DNA of 64,000 nt from Branchinecta lynchi (GCA_023053575.1 JAKZAP010000005.1:5456001-5520000); one strand, 5' to 3'; numbered from the stretch's first letter, positions 54,726-64,000 are shown. Translations and numbers: made by a program. The notes: generated by a model not told the origin, from the letters alone.

Positions 54726-55280
54726 CTTAAAGTGCACATTGAAAACGAAAAGGGCAAAAGATTGTTTTGAGCAACTGATATATTTGCGTGATCCCCAAGG
54801 GCCTATGACTAATTTCTATCTCAAGGGTTTTGGTTATAAATGAAATCTTCGCGCTTTTAAGGTGCGCATCCTAACCGCAAAGTGAACGAAATAATTTTGA
54901 CCAAAAGATATATTTTTATGATCTCAAAGGGCCCATGATCATTTTTGTCTCAAGGGTTTTGCTTACAAACATATCCCTTAAAGTTCTTATCTTAACCGCA
55001 AAGCACAAAACAAGTTTTGTGCAAACGATACATTTTCACGATCCGCAAGGGCCCGTGCTCATTTCTTCCTTAGAGAAGTATTTTTGACGAAAAAAACATT
55101 TTCATTATCATTTTTGTCTCATGGGTGTTGCTTACAAAAACTGTTAGCCCTCTTAAAGTGCGCGTACCAACCGCGCACAGTGAAAAAAAATTTTTTTTGG
55201 CCAAACGATACATTTTATCATCACTAAGAGCTCGTGGTCATTCGTGCCTCAAGGGTTTTGCTTACAGAGGTTACAATAAC
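54726..55280 (+). repeat. ~125-bp tandem units of family A
   Basis: About four to five units begin CTTAAAGTGCGCATCCTAACC and end AAGGGTTTTGCTTACAAA (starts near 54726, 54856, 54977, 55152). They share AACGATACATTTTCATGATC and AAGGGCCCATGATCA. Single units of the same kind lie in A6 and A7, always between the long-unit part and the 3' terminus. Confidence 0.85.
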
Positions 55281-55284
55281 CTAC

Positions 55285-55810
55285 GAATTCAGTTCAATTC
55301 AATTCATTTATTTCCTCCAGAAATCGAGAGTAAAAGACATAGTAAAAGCATACATAACTGGCCAAAATATAAAACGACAACTATGACATAACAAGGCCGT
55401 ATCGCATAAAACAGATCAACAGGCAAATATCAAACAAACAAAAATAAATAAATGAAACGTATGCATAATAACTCATCGATCAGGTACAGCCTCAGCAAGG
55501 TTGTGATGGATTCGAGGGATTTTAGGAAAAAAATTAACATATTTTTGTATGATATCTATTCGGTTTAAGTTGAAAGTTGAATTATTAATAGAAATTGAAA
55601 CCAAATTATTTATTATATCATTCCTCCTAGGGCCCAGAACCAGTAACTTTTTTCTGGTCGAAAAAGAAGGCCGTGGCCAGAAAAAACTTTAACAAGAAAA
55701 TTTACATTAGCTTGGAGGGATTTTACCGATCTACTCAGAAGGAGTAAATCATCTGCATATGCTATCCAAGATAAAAGGTATCCTTTACATTTCTTGACAG
55801 ACCACCATTG
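55285..55810 (-). pseudogene. LINE RT fragment with YADD and (TTGAA)n tail
   Basis: Minus-strand YLLSWIAYADDLLLLSRSVK at about 55790-55725 carries the catalytic YADD box of a reverse transcriptase, followed by SLQANVNFLLKFF. The 3' end has AATAAATGAATTGAATTGAA (reverse of 55290-55310), a short repeat tail. Frameshifts and stops make it dead. Confidence 0.75.
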
Positions 55811-55854
55811 ATAAAAATTTTACTCCGTTTGTTTAGTTGATTGGTTGATTTTAG

Positions 55855-56155
55855 TACGAGGGCATGGTTTCCCACTTACTGTTTGTTGTTGTTGTTTTTT
55901 TCTTTGCTTTCTTCCTTCATTTCTTTTTGTTCTTCCTCTTTCAGTTTTCTTCTCTTTTTTGAAAAAGTATGTGAAAATTAATGTAAACTGAAGGTTTTTT
56001 TTACTGCCCCCACAGGCCCATTCGGGCTTTCCTGCAGTCAGAAGTATCAGCTACATGTATAAAGTATGTTAAGAAGGTTAAAAAAGGTGTGTTCATGTAG
56101 CATGTAAAAAGTTGGTTTGTATAATAAAGAGTACTAAACCAAAAAAACTAAACTA
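55855..56155 (+). repeat. LINE-type 3' UTR insertion
   Basis: A pyrimidine-rich TTGTTGTTGTTTTTTTC stretch, GCCCCCACAGGCCCATTCGGG and a terminal AATAAAGAGTACTAAACC, then AAAAAAACTAAACT tail parallel the organisation of 8530-8885. 5'-truncated, non-coding. Confidence 0.5.
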
Positions 56156-56253
56156 CCATAAACAAATGTTGTTCTAATTTGATCAAGCAAAACAAATTCC
56201 AACTTCCATCCTGACAGAATTTGCAAGTGCCGTATGAGCTTCTAGCTCTTGTT

Positions 56254-57035
56254 TTTTTTATCTGATAGAACTTTGCTGTGTAGGTGTGCACTGTGACTAC
56301 GTACCTTCGCATGAATAGATCAGTATGCGGTTTGCACTAAAGCGTTAGCTAGAAAGTCTGGTAATCTTTTATGCAATTCAAAAATTTAAATCTTGTGGTA
56401 TGCAAGAAACAACATGTTGTAAATGTGATGATGGTGGTGCTCGTCCGTCGAATATTATTATACTTGTTTGTTATGTTTTGCTGCCGTAACAAGACACCCA
56501 AAAACATAACGCAAGACGCTTATGTAAAAGGTCACACAGGGGTTTCAAATAGTGTACGTGGCGGAGGTGGTGTATCGCGAAGACATGCCTAACAGCTCTT
56601 CGGCAGGTACTTTTTCCAGTTCAGCGCTTCTAGCGGTGGAAAACGTTATAAAATCTGTTTCCAGTTGACCAGTAGAATTCATCACACAAAGGTTGTGAAT
56701 TTAGGTCACCGGAGTTCATTTGGGATAAGTATTTCAAATCGTACTTAATCCTAGGCGCTAGGAGCGCTCAGTCGTTCGTGAATTGGTCAGCTCTAATATG
56801 CCCTGCCGATCGCACTGCCAAATGCGATGACGTCGCGGCGGCAGGAGGTGAGAATTTCGCTGGAGGCACAGAAAATATCCTACAAAGTCTCAAACGTAGT
56901 ATTTAATCCAGCTGATGTAATGCCTCGAGGAGAAGTTATATATTTCTGTAATTCCAAGTTTCTACGGGCTTTCAGGACAAGGGAAAATGGAAAACGTTTC
57001 TTGGAAAAGGTTTCCTGCGATTTTCCCATCGCACC
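56254..57035. other. PPP2R3C intron, unassigned
   Basis: No recognisable exon or element end. Frames at 56371-56592 and 56827-57057 lack similarity. Confidence 0.3.
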
Positions 57036-57042
57036 TCTTTCA

Positions 57043-57112
57043 CTGAAACGTATTTGACGGTGCAAAACGCATAAGTCAGCTACATTTTATTAGAGCTATA
57101 TTTCGGCCCTTC
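57043..57112. repeat. Single arm of the foldback family
   Basis: TTTGACGGTGCAAAACGCATA and GTCAGCTACATTTTATTAGA match the inner part of the foldback at 57427-57614, as an isolated arm ~400 bp upstream. Confidence 0.65.
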
Positions 57113-57426
57113 TTGGCAAGGGTCCTCTTTAGGCTCAAGCCGCTCAATCTGGAAAATGATGTTGTGGTATAACAATCAAAGATTCTTCCATAAATATCTG
57201 ATTTTATGAACTGCTTCTCTGAAAATTGGTTGAAGCTAAAGCTGATGCTGTGATTTCATTCTGGACACGGCTGCTGTTTTTGCTGTTCGATTGGGTCGTC
57301 GACAGAGTAAAGATTCTTCTGAATTTTGGTTATGGAGTCACCCGTCTCTTCTTCTGCTTTTCAGCTAAGATGGATACTTTTCGTCGGCATGTATGGGCGA
57401 TTTAAAGTTCCATAATGTGGTGATAG

Positions 57427-57614
57427 ATAGTCCTTCAGCCCAAGCTGACTGCGAATCATATGACGGTGCAAAATGGAGAAAGTCAGCTACATTTTCTTAG
57501 AGCTATATTTCCATTTTTTTTTTTTTCATAAGATAGCTCTAATAAAATGTAGCTGCCTTATCCGTTTTGCACCGTCAAATATGATTCGCAGTCAGCTTGG
57601 GCTGAAGGAGTATC
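57427..57614. mobile_element. Foldback element with ~85-bp arms
   Basis: CCTTCAGCCCAAGCTGACTG at 57432 is the inverse of CAGTCAGCTTGGGCTGAAGG ending at 57609. Pairing continues through GACGGTGCAAAA, GTCAGCTACATTTT and TTAGAGCTAT to a T-run loop at 57514-57526. It is one long hairpin, non-coding. The arms end TAGTC/GAGTA, without a clear duplication. Confidence 0.85.
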
Positions 57615-57629
57615 CACTGAAACATGAAA

Positions 57630-57820
57630 ACTCTTGATGACTATCTCTCCTTGCCGATGCAAAATCTCCGGCCTCTCCGGGTACCTAGCGGAAGAAAGGT
57701 ACAAGGTATAAAAGATCGCCGTGATTGGTTGACACAGGATTTGAGTCGTTGAGTTTGAGTGGTTACGCACACGTTGCTCCTTCTTCCTGAGGATTCATGG
57801 CGTGTTTTAGACTTAGTCAT
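57630..57820 (+). repeat. Dispersed repeat, copy 2 (partner at 16997)
   Basis: Same order of motifs as 16997-17213 with small deletions (for example around the AAAGGTACAAGG segment). It lies right behind the foldback, whereas copy 1 lies right before a different palindrome. Confidence 0.75.
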
Positions 57821-58478
57821 ATAGAGTATTCCGTTACTCAGCGAAATTCTCCTTCGGTAGACATTCTTCTTCGTTATCGGTCCTTGCTGATACTTTACTA
57901 TTCATGTTATTTTTCAACCTTGGGAGAAAGAACGAAACACAGCCTTTTTATTTCTTTATTATTAAATTTGGTGTTAAGCTTTTAGCTACAGTACAAACGG
58001 ATTAGATATACTTTACACACAGAAAGTGACACACTACCAAAGTAAACAAATTTTCAAACTACAAAAGCAACTGAGTAAAATGGGGTGTCGACTATACCAC
58101 GCTTAAACGTTTGGGTACTGCCTGAATGAACAACTTCTGCTGTCAAACTGTTCCACGGTTCCCTATTGACGAATGACCACTGGTCAATTTTTGTATGTGG
58201 TTTCGGAGGGTACAGTTTATAAGGGTGTTGGCGGGTTGTATGGTAGTGACTTAACTTGAAAAATGATGATCGCAAATGAAATGAATTTTCGCTTTTTGCA
58301 ACAGCCTGGCAGTCACCAACGCCATTCTTGATGTGGACAGTTATACTCAGGCTACTTTCCTTTTATGTGCAGTTCTTGTTTCAGTAAGAGGCATTTTACT
58401 TACCGAGAGATGCTAGTAGATGTGGGTAGTGTTAAACAGTTGGAGATTATCCGCATGTATAGCTTTGTTTTATTCCAG
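57821..58478. other. Intron end before PPP2R3C exon e
   Basis: No element recognised. The polypyrimidine tract TTTGTTTTATTCCAG precedes the exon. Confidence 0.4.
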
Positions 58479-58692
58479 GTACGGAATGGGCTCGCTCACT
58501 CCAGTCTTCATTGACAGGGTGTTCCAGGAATGTCTTACCTACGACGGGGAGATGGACTATAAAACATACCTCGACTTCGTTCTTGCTCTAGAGAACAAGA
58601 GGGCGCCACAGGCTCTTCAGTATCTCTTCAGAATTCTTGACATCGAGCATAAAGGATATCTTAACGTCTTTGATCTGAATTACTTCTATAAG
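58479..58692 (+). CDS. PPP2R3C: PPP2R3C exon e
   Basis: The first base completes the Lys codon of exon d, then 71 codons follow: YGMGSLTPVFIDRVFQE, CLTYDGEMDYKTYLDFVLAL, ALQYLFRILDIEHKGYLNVF, ending NYFYK. The motif EMDYKTYLDFVLALENK is nearly invariant in PPP2R3C. It contributes the second EF-hand-like unit (DIEHKGYLNVFD). The acceptor is TATTCCAG|GTA (58477-58478), the donor AAG|GTAACT at 58693, phase 0. Confidence 0.97.
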
Positions 58693-58913
58693 GTAACTGT
58701 CCGCACGGGTTAGTTAAGGCCCCACCTCTAAAGAGAATAAAAATCTAGTTATGAATGGTGTACCAGGATTCGAAAATACGAATCATCAGCATTCCAGGTC
58801 TTACCCGAATTCCTCTTCCTCTCCTGGGAGAATGGGGAATCCTCTCCTGTAGAAGTCGCGGTTTTAGGTTACGGTTCTGTTGGTTAAAGGGTTCTCAGTC
58901 TAACTGTTTAACT

Positions 58914-59245
58914 CAGAGCAAAATAACTCTAGAGAGTAGGTTAATGCGAAGACCTATCCTTCCCATGCACCAAAAATGGGCCTCCGTCGCAGCGTCTCCC
59001 AGCTCGCTTCGCGGGAGAAGCTTCAACAAACTGTTCGTGTGTGCAGTGGCAGACGTAGAAAATTCTAGCAAGGCTAAGATGCGGTGCAAACATAGAGGAT
59101 CAGATCAGGGCCAGCGCTCGTTAACGACTGGTTGAGTTTCAGTAGGGATGTTCGTCTCCTCTAGCGTAGCTAGTGTCGCTGCGATTTGGCTGTGTGTCAC
59201 TTTTTCAAATGTTCGCGCATTGCTCTCTAGAGTTATTTTGCTCTG
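58914..59245. mobile_element. hAT-type MITE, 23-bp perfect ends and 8-bp duplication
   Basis: The left end CAGAGCAAAATAACTC (58914, 23 bp in total) is matched exactly by the inverse at 59223-59245. GTTTAACT flanks both sides (58906-58913 and 59246-59253). The 332-bp interior is non-coding. CAGAG ends plus an 8-bp duplication point to hAT. Relatives: 41505-41878 and 46100-46275. Confidence 0.95.
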
Positions 59246-59370
59246 GTTTAACTAAAGCTTAAGTTTTGTTATAGAACTAAAGCAAGGATTAGCGTTTCTG
59301 TTCGCCAAGTAAACTCGAAGAAAAGAAGCCCGACTGCAAATAATTGCTTTAAAAAAAACACATAGATATA

Positions 59371-59656
59371 GAGAGTGTTTCACCCTACTTACCGTAGTTA
59401 TTACGCATGACGTCACGAATTCTGGCTTTTTGCAGTCAAGGCTGGAACGATTTTTCTATTTTCGAGCAGAATATCATGCTACGGGCAAATCCTACCAATC
59501 ACGTTACAGATAACCCTCCCGAGCATGGTAAGCAAATAGTTAATATTGGTTATTATTTCGAGAAGGGTAGAATGGCGAGCGTATAGTAACTTCTTACGAG
59601 GTTGGAACGGAAATAATAAGTACTTGTTACTATTGTTAGAAGGGTGGAACACACTC
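59371..59656. mobile_element. MITE, GAG..GTTCCA ends (copy 2)
   Basis: It is an inverse copy of 29152-29438 with ~80% identity by eye. The left end is GAGAGTGTTTCACCCTACTT, the right end (inverted) GAGTGTGTTCCACCCTTCTA. It is flanked by ATA on both sides. Confidence 0.8.
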
Positions 59657-60163
59657 ATAGTGTATGATCACCAGATGATCACCAAGTATCCGTCGTTATC
59701 ATTTTAGCCCGAGAGAAGATGACCGTGTGCGCTACCGTTTAGGATTTCCGAATCCGACTAAGACAAAATCGTCTTCATGCGGTTGGCAGTTGACAGCCGC
59801 AGCAGATAATGAGCGTTTTCGCAACAACCGGGCAGTCACCAACGCCAAATTGTTGTTGTGTTGTAATGTTGTATTACGGATTGTTGTTTTTTTTCTCTTC
59901 TTTTCTGTTTTGTTTACTCCGTCTAGGTCCCCTCGGGCCAATTTTGATGGGAAATAAATTATTTCATTTATTCATTCTTAATGTGCACGGGTATAGTCAG
60001 TCTACTTTCCTTTTATCATGTTAAACTCGTTCCTAGAATATCCTACAAACAATCTCTATCGATCAGTCAAGCAATAGTTCTACATTTATTTCAGTTCATT
60101 AAGATCTGATTTCGTATTCTGTGTTGTTCTTCTTTTATGTGTATTCGGAAATGGATGCTTTAT
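59657..60163. other. Intron, unassigned
   Basis: No recognised feature; open frames on both strands at 59727-59957 lack similarity. Confidence 0.35.
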
Positions 60164-60455
60164 TTAAAGGACCTGTCTTACCTATAATACTAACGCCACC
60201 TACTTCCATAATCACTCTATATATTTCTAAACCCGGAGACCACAATTTCGTACGGCACATTTCAACCCCTCTAAGAAAACCACGCTGATTTTCTCGCTTG
60301 AAGTGTTTCGCTACATTCGAAATGTATCACGCTGTCGACGGTTGTCTGCGAGAAGTCTTCCCGTCAGAAAAAACGAAAAATCTGAAATTTTCTGAAAAAT
60401 CAGAAAAAATTGTTATGTAATTTTTCCCTGTTTTCGCTATAAGTTAACGGCTTAA

Positions 60456-60887
60456 AGGCACAGAAAACTTGACTACGCAACTTTCGGCCATCAAATCGAC
60501 CTGGGGGGCTCGGATAAAGATACAGGGACTTATTGTCGACAGGACCCCCCTTCTTTGTTATCTCGAACCCCCTCCTTAGTGTTCCCAAAGCTAGCTGGCA
60601 GGCCGTTGCCCCTTATGCACCGTAATTATGCACTTATGCACTGTAAAAGTTCGCCTTTGGCCGTGTTTCGGCCATAGTATCGGGGTAGTAGTCAAGAGGT
60701 CGTGGGTTCGATTCCTACTCGCAGCACACAAACCTTTTGCTTTTTTTCTACTATCTCAAAAGTCGAATTCTCGGAAACAGCCCGGAAACTGCAATGGTCG
60801 TAACGAGAATTTTTCTTACTCTCAATATCGACTCAGGGTACATTCTTGATATGTCAGCTAGCTCCCCGTGTCAAGTTTTCTGTTCCT
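60456..60887. mobile_element. Nested TTAA element (432 bp)
   Basis: The ends AGGCACAGAAAACTTGAC and (inverted) AGGAACAGAAAACTTGAC, 17 of 18 identical, are flanked by TTAA (60452-60455 and 60888-60891). The paralogous sequence GGCTTAAAACAGCC at 34882 shows the undisturbed target. TTAA duplication is the piggyBac hallmark. No transposase. Confidence 0.9.
60655..60728 (+). ncRNA. tRNA-like segment (B-box), not a functional tRNA
   Basis: GGTTCGATTCC at 60705-60715 is a perfect RNA polymerase III B-box, inside a GTGGG-TTCGATT-CCTAC T-arm, with a loose A-box-like TATCGGGGTAGTAG 24 bp upstream. The acceptor stem does not pair (the 3' TCGCAGC has no GCTGCGA upstream). So it is a tRNA-derived remnant or SINE head inside the nested TTAA element. 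Confidence 0.5.
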
Positions 60888-61094
60888 TTAAAACAGCCAA
60901 AACCGTGGATGATTTGTTGAAAGCACAGCCTAGTTTAAAGTATTCAAATATTTTAAAATACTGTAAGTTGAATAGTAAATAGTGCGAAAGGTTCTTCAAA
61001 GAAAGGGAAATAGAAACGCTAAAATCACTCATCATGTCTCCGTAGAAGAATTATCTGATTTCATTTTCGTTCTCTTCACTTATTCATCTTTCAG

Positions 61095-61222
61095 GGTATT
61101 AAAGAACAAATGGCTGCCCACAACCAAGATCCCGTCAACTTTGATGACGTCAGAAACGAAATCTTCGACATGGTACACCCGGAAGACCCAACAAGGATCA
61201 CGCTGAACGATCTAATTAGGTG
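61095..61222 (+). CDS. PPP2R3C: PPP2R3C exon f (last visible)
   Basis: It encodes 42 residues plus two bases: IKEQMAAHNQDPVNFDDVRN, then EIFDMVHPEDPTRITLNDLI. It matches the segment before the C-terminal DLI-x-x-x-QGDTV of the family. The acceptor is CTTTCAG|GGT (61093-61094), phase 0. I chose the donor AGGTG|GTTAGT (gt at 61223), leaving in phase 2, which predicts RC/RW at the joint. The alternative AG|GTGGTT is weaker. The remaining ~35 residues are not in the window. Confidence 0.95.
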
Positions 61223-61379
61223 GTTAGTACATTCGACCGCATAGCCTGTATCTAATTTTTCAACCGAAGGTTAGAATCCTTTTTTTGATTCTGCTGGAAG
61301 AGCCAAACGTAACCCTTTCTTGGAACTTTTGGTAAAACTACAACTCAGTGCAAGATACTCCAGTTTGGCTGATTCTTTA
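61223..61379. other. Intron, no feature
   Basis: Short intronic stretch between the exon and family B copy B13; nothing recognised. Confidence 0.4.
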
Positions 61380-62768
61380 TTTGGGATCCCAAAATGCAAG
61401 TGGAAAGATACCTATGATTTCGTAAAAGTTGTCCGTCTGTTTGCACGATAACCCTCGTAAGGTGTCGAGATATTTTATTCAAACTTGGCATGAGTACTCT
61501 TTGGGCTAAAGTACAGGTCAATTTAAAGATTGGCTCTGTAGCATTTAGGGTTGGGGAACGGTTTCAAATTAAAGGGCAAAAAAAAAATATTTTTTAAAAT
61601 CAATTGAGATAGTCGATTTAGAGGTAAGCAGACATGCTGAATCCGAATTTGAAAATTATTTTCTCGCCGGACAAGTAGTTCACCAAGAATCCGTCCAAAA
61701 CCGGAAAATCTGTAATAAGTAGGCTAACGGTTTTATTTGAATTCAATCAATCAATCAATTTTATTTTTCAAAAAGGTTAAAGCTAAAAGAGGAATAAAAT
61801 ATTTACGAAACACACAGACACAAAACAAATTAAGTAATACACTTACAAGATATCACCAGAAATAAATGATGGGATGAAACTGTGTAAAAATCGGGCAGAA
61901 GAATTAGCAGGATGTGGAGAAAACTGATTGCCAGTGTTCCTCTCGGACCGACGCACGGAAGAGGGGAGGGGAGGGGGGAATAGATCTGGGGACAACACAT
62001 TAACTTTGCTCCAAAATTTTTTGAGAGGGTATTTCTGCGGTCAGTCAATTTAGGAACGTCCAGTTTAATGAGAGCCTCTTCATATGAAATATTATGATCC
62101 CCAGAATGATTCTCTCTGCTCTCTTTTGGACATCTTCCAGGCGATCAGAGAGCTCTGTAGAAAGAATTTGATTAGATGTTAGATTGAGGGGTTAGAATGC
62201 TGAATCCGAATATGAAAATTAGTTTATCATCGGATAAGTATAGTTCTCCCGGAATCCGGCCAAAACTGGAAAATTTGTAATAGGTAAAAATTTTATTTGA
62301 ATTCGATTAGATGTTCGATTAATTGGTAAGAAGACATGCCGAATCCTTATACGACAATCATTTTCTCTCCAGACGTACAGTTCGCCCAGAATCCGGAAAA
62401 TTTGTTAGCAGTTAAAGTTTTTCCTGTAGTTGATTAGAGGTTCGATGTAGGGGTAAGGAGACATGCTGAATCCGTTTGTGAGCTTTTTTTGCCAGGCAAG
62501 TACTTCGCCGGGAATCCGGCCGAAACCGGAAATTTGGTGGAAGTAAGGCAGGAAGTTTTGATCAGTTTTGACAAAGTGGATACGACATAGGATATAGGGG
62601 TAAACACACTTGCTAAATCTAAATCCATATCTTAACTTGTGTGTCTTCTCAGATGATTACCATTGTCCTTAATCTGTTTCTAAATTTTAGTAGTAAAATG
62701 TTTAAGGAACTGGATGCCTGGACCAGATATTGCATTTTTGGGATCTCATCGAAACCTTTGGTCTTGTT
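61380..62768 (+). mobile_element. Family B element (B13) with LINE insertion
   Basis: The 5' end is TTGGGATCCCAAAATGC at 61381. The microsatellite is reduced to one copy. Units before and after the LINE insertion (61742-62158) are continuous. The 3' end is GGGATCTCATCGAAACC, TTTGGTCTTGTT at 62768. Confidence 0.88.
61742..62158 (-). pseudogene. LINE 3' end inserted in B13
   Basis: It matches 22445-22892 in inverse orientation (DRRNTLSKNFGAKLMCCPQI in the minus frame) and ends in a (TTGA)n tail, + strand CAATCAATCAATCAATT. The host motif GAATT occurs on both sides (61739 and 62164), a short target duplication. 5'-truncated copy. Confidence 0.85.
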
Positions 62769-64000
62769 TCATCATAGGTACTGCACAGTGCTGCTGTAAA
62801 AGTCGTTTCCAGCTTTCAAAAACGACACCATGCGGACTTGTTAAACCGCGCATTCATCTGTAAACAAAATTAGTAAGTTCAAGATTTTGTTTATGAAAAG
62901 AGCAGCACCTGTACAAATTCCTCTGGTCTTTGAAATCTTGGCTTAAAATGAAAACAGTACCCGTAATTACGCTTTACCGCCCCCTCAAAGAAACAGAAAA
63001 AACGAACCTGATATGATGCATTGTTGTAGTCGTTTGCGCCACGTCGCAGCCTCATCGCCGCCACAAAACACACCTCAATGTAAAGCCTCAAGACTCCGCC
63101 CACGTATCGTTAGCCTATCCCTTCTCCGTTCAGCCAAGCGCGTTTTTGGAAAGTCTGTCGCACTTAGGCAAGCGAAAACCAAAGTAAAAACCGACTACCA
63201 GTAGCAGTAAAAAATTACTAATATTTGCCACGCAAAGATTAAAAAATCCAAGTGATGTCGTTGAAGTGTACTTGTGTTTTTAAAGGACCCAGTCTCCCAA
63301 ATTGTATCTTAGGCTGTATGCCGCTTCCACCGAACTCTTGTGCGCAACCTTTTTGGCACGCAAGAGATGCTTTAAACCAAGAGCGGCGGTAAACCAGTTA
63401 ATCAGTATACGTTATTGCCTGTCTTGATTTTTGTTGAGAGTATAATATGTAACAGCAAAGGGTCCGTGATGTCTCGTTCACAGTCATTCACAAGGTCCTT
63501 CCACTAGCATGATTCTCAGCCATCACCTTTCGCTTTTACAAGTTTATTCAGACTCCAGTGCACTGTAAAAAGTTTTTCCGAGTAAGGATTAAAGTTAACT
63601 GCATAATTTGCTGCATCTCTACTAAGATAAGATTAATCCGATCACCTTTTTAGAGACAAGATTAATCCCATGCAGTAGCAAATACTGCAAGTTTCTTTTT
63701 TACAATGGAATGGCGTCTAGCTACGAAAACAGTCAACGATGGGATGCGCTCTGTACTTAGGGCAGGGAGACTAACTTTTTCTGTTCGAAGGCCAACGAGA
63801 ATGGACTTAGATTAATGAACTAGATCAATGGATCCCTCCAAAAAAGTGCCCTTATACGACACATCAGGCAGTAGAAAGGAAGGGACCACCGAAATCAAGA
63901 AAGATGAATATCTCTCTGTTTAAGTTCAGGCATGGAGGCTAACTTGGAATAGTTACGCTTGTGTAAAGTTTGTTAAGGGCGCTTGGTATAAGTTAGTTGC
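62769..64000. other. Right flank, mostly unassigned
   Basis: The final PPP2R3C exon was searched for by eye and not found. TTTAAAGGACCCAGTCTCCC at 63280 resembles the left end of the TTAA-type MITE family (60164), without a matching right end. TTAATCC(C/G)AT-type motifs repeat at 63633 and 63664. No other gene is supported. Confidence 0.4.

Larger units (their letters stand above)
54486..56253 (+). mobile_element. Family A element, 5'-truncated (A8), with nested LINE pieces
   Basis: One A-type long unit (AGAGTGGAGCCATCCGGATGA to CCCGATCCGAGACC, 54505-54722) is followed by the ~125-bp array (54726-55280). Two LINE 3' fragments come next (55285-55810 minus, 55855-56155 plus). The terminus is TTGCAAGTGCCGTATGAGC, TTCTAGCTC, CTTGTT at 56253. 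Confidence 0.75.
60168..60996 (+). mobile_element. TTAA-type MITE carrying a nested TTAA element
   Basis: The left end is TTAA|AGGACCTGTCTTACC (60164). The right end near 60996 is eroded (GGTTCTTCAAAG versus GGGTCCTTTAA of the copy at 34978). Interior motifs AAACCCGGAGACC and TCACGCTGTCGACGGTTG are shared with 34618-34978. The nested insertion is at 60456-60887. piggyBac-type origin is inferred from TTAA. Confidence 0.7.

Noticed and set aside
60655..60728. Functional tRNA gene
   Set aside because: B-box and T-arm are good, but no matching acceptor stem or proper anticodon arm can be drawn; it lies inside a TTAA element.
62769..64000. Last PPP2R3C exon
   Set aside because: No plus-strand frame with the expected QGDTV/ENREAL-like residues next to an acceptor was found.

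Overview
This window is animal (metazoan) nuclear DNA that is very rich in repeats. The evidence is split coding exons with GT-AG introns, a recognisable animal gene, and many LINE, hAT-type, TTAA-type and tandem-repeat elements. I cannot name the species. Repeat style (minisatellite-bearing dispersed elements, CR1/L2-like LINE ends, abundant MITEs) fits an invertebrate.

Host gene. Six consecutive internal exons of PPP2R3C (protein phosphatase 2A regulatory subunit B'' gamma, also called G5PR) lie on the + strand at 23652-23818, 27223-27504, 29518-29706, 31153-31289, 58479-58692 and 61095-61222. Their intron phases join without conflict and give about 371 residues. The first ~50-60 and last ~35 residues expected for the family were not found. 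The intron between exons 4 and 5 of this set is 27.2 kb.

Nested antisense gene. Inside that intron, on the - strand between 47268 and 40287, four exons with compatible phases encode a BED zinc finger, an N-terminal helical region, an RNase H-like hAT core and a C-terminal hAT dimerisation domain (~590 residues, no stops). Catalytic acidic positions look altered, so it may be a domesticated hAT transposase (ZBED-like) or an aged one. A younger hAT-type element with a perfect 8-bp target duplication sits in its third intron.

Repeats. Two dispersed families dominate and share one architecture. Family B starts at a GGGATCCC palindrome, continues with a GTCC/GTCT microsatellite and ~130-bp units, repeats GGGATCCC near its 3' end, and stops at GGTCTTGTT. 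Family A starts with a hairpin ATGGCACTTGGCC/GGCCAAGTGCCAT, continues with a TGTCGGTC microsatellite, 281- or ~420-bp units and ~125-bp units, then AAGTGCCATAT, a GAGCT-AGCTC hairpin and CTTGTT. This layout (5' subterminal repeat, internal tandem repeats, inverted copy plus hairpin at the 3' end, insertion in T-runs without clear duplication) resembles DINE-1/HINE-type non-autonomous Helentrons, but no Rep-helicase is present. A copies are nested in B copies.

Layout. 0.3-2.6 kb: B/A fragments. 2.7-4.2 kb: LINE remnants. 4.56-7.89 kb: B with nested A and a 281-bp array. 8-10.1 kb: A fragment, LINE 3' end, GGACTC repeats. 10.24-16.4 kb: B copies with a large nested A. 17-23.5 kb: LINEs, a decayed hAT element, MITEs. 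23.65-31.3 kb: PPP2R3C exons with MITEs close to several acceptors. 31.4-39 kb: a LINE split by a B copy, ATCGAT tandem DNA, two B copies head to tail. 40.3-47.3 kb: antisense hAT-derived gene. 47.3-52.5 kb: mostly unassigned. 52.7-57.8 kb: B, A, LINEs, foldbacks. 58.4-61.2 kb: PPP2R3C exons plus well-defined MITEs. 61.4-62.8 kb: B with an inserted LINE. The rest is unassigned.
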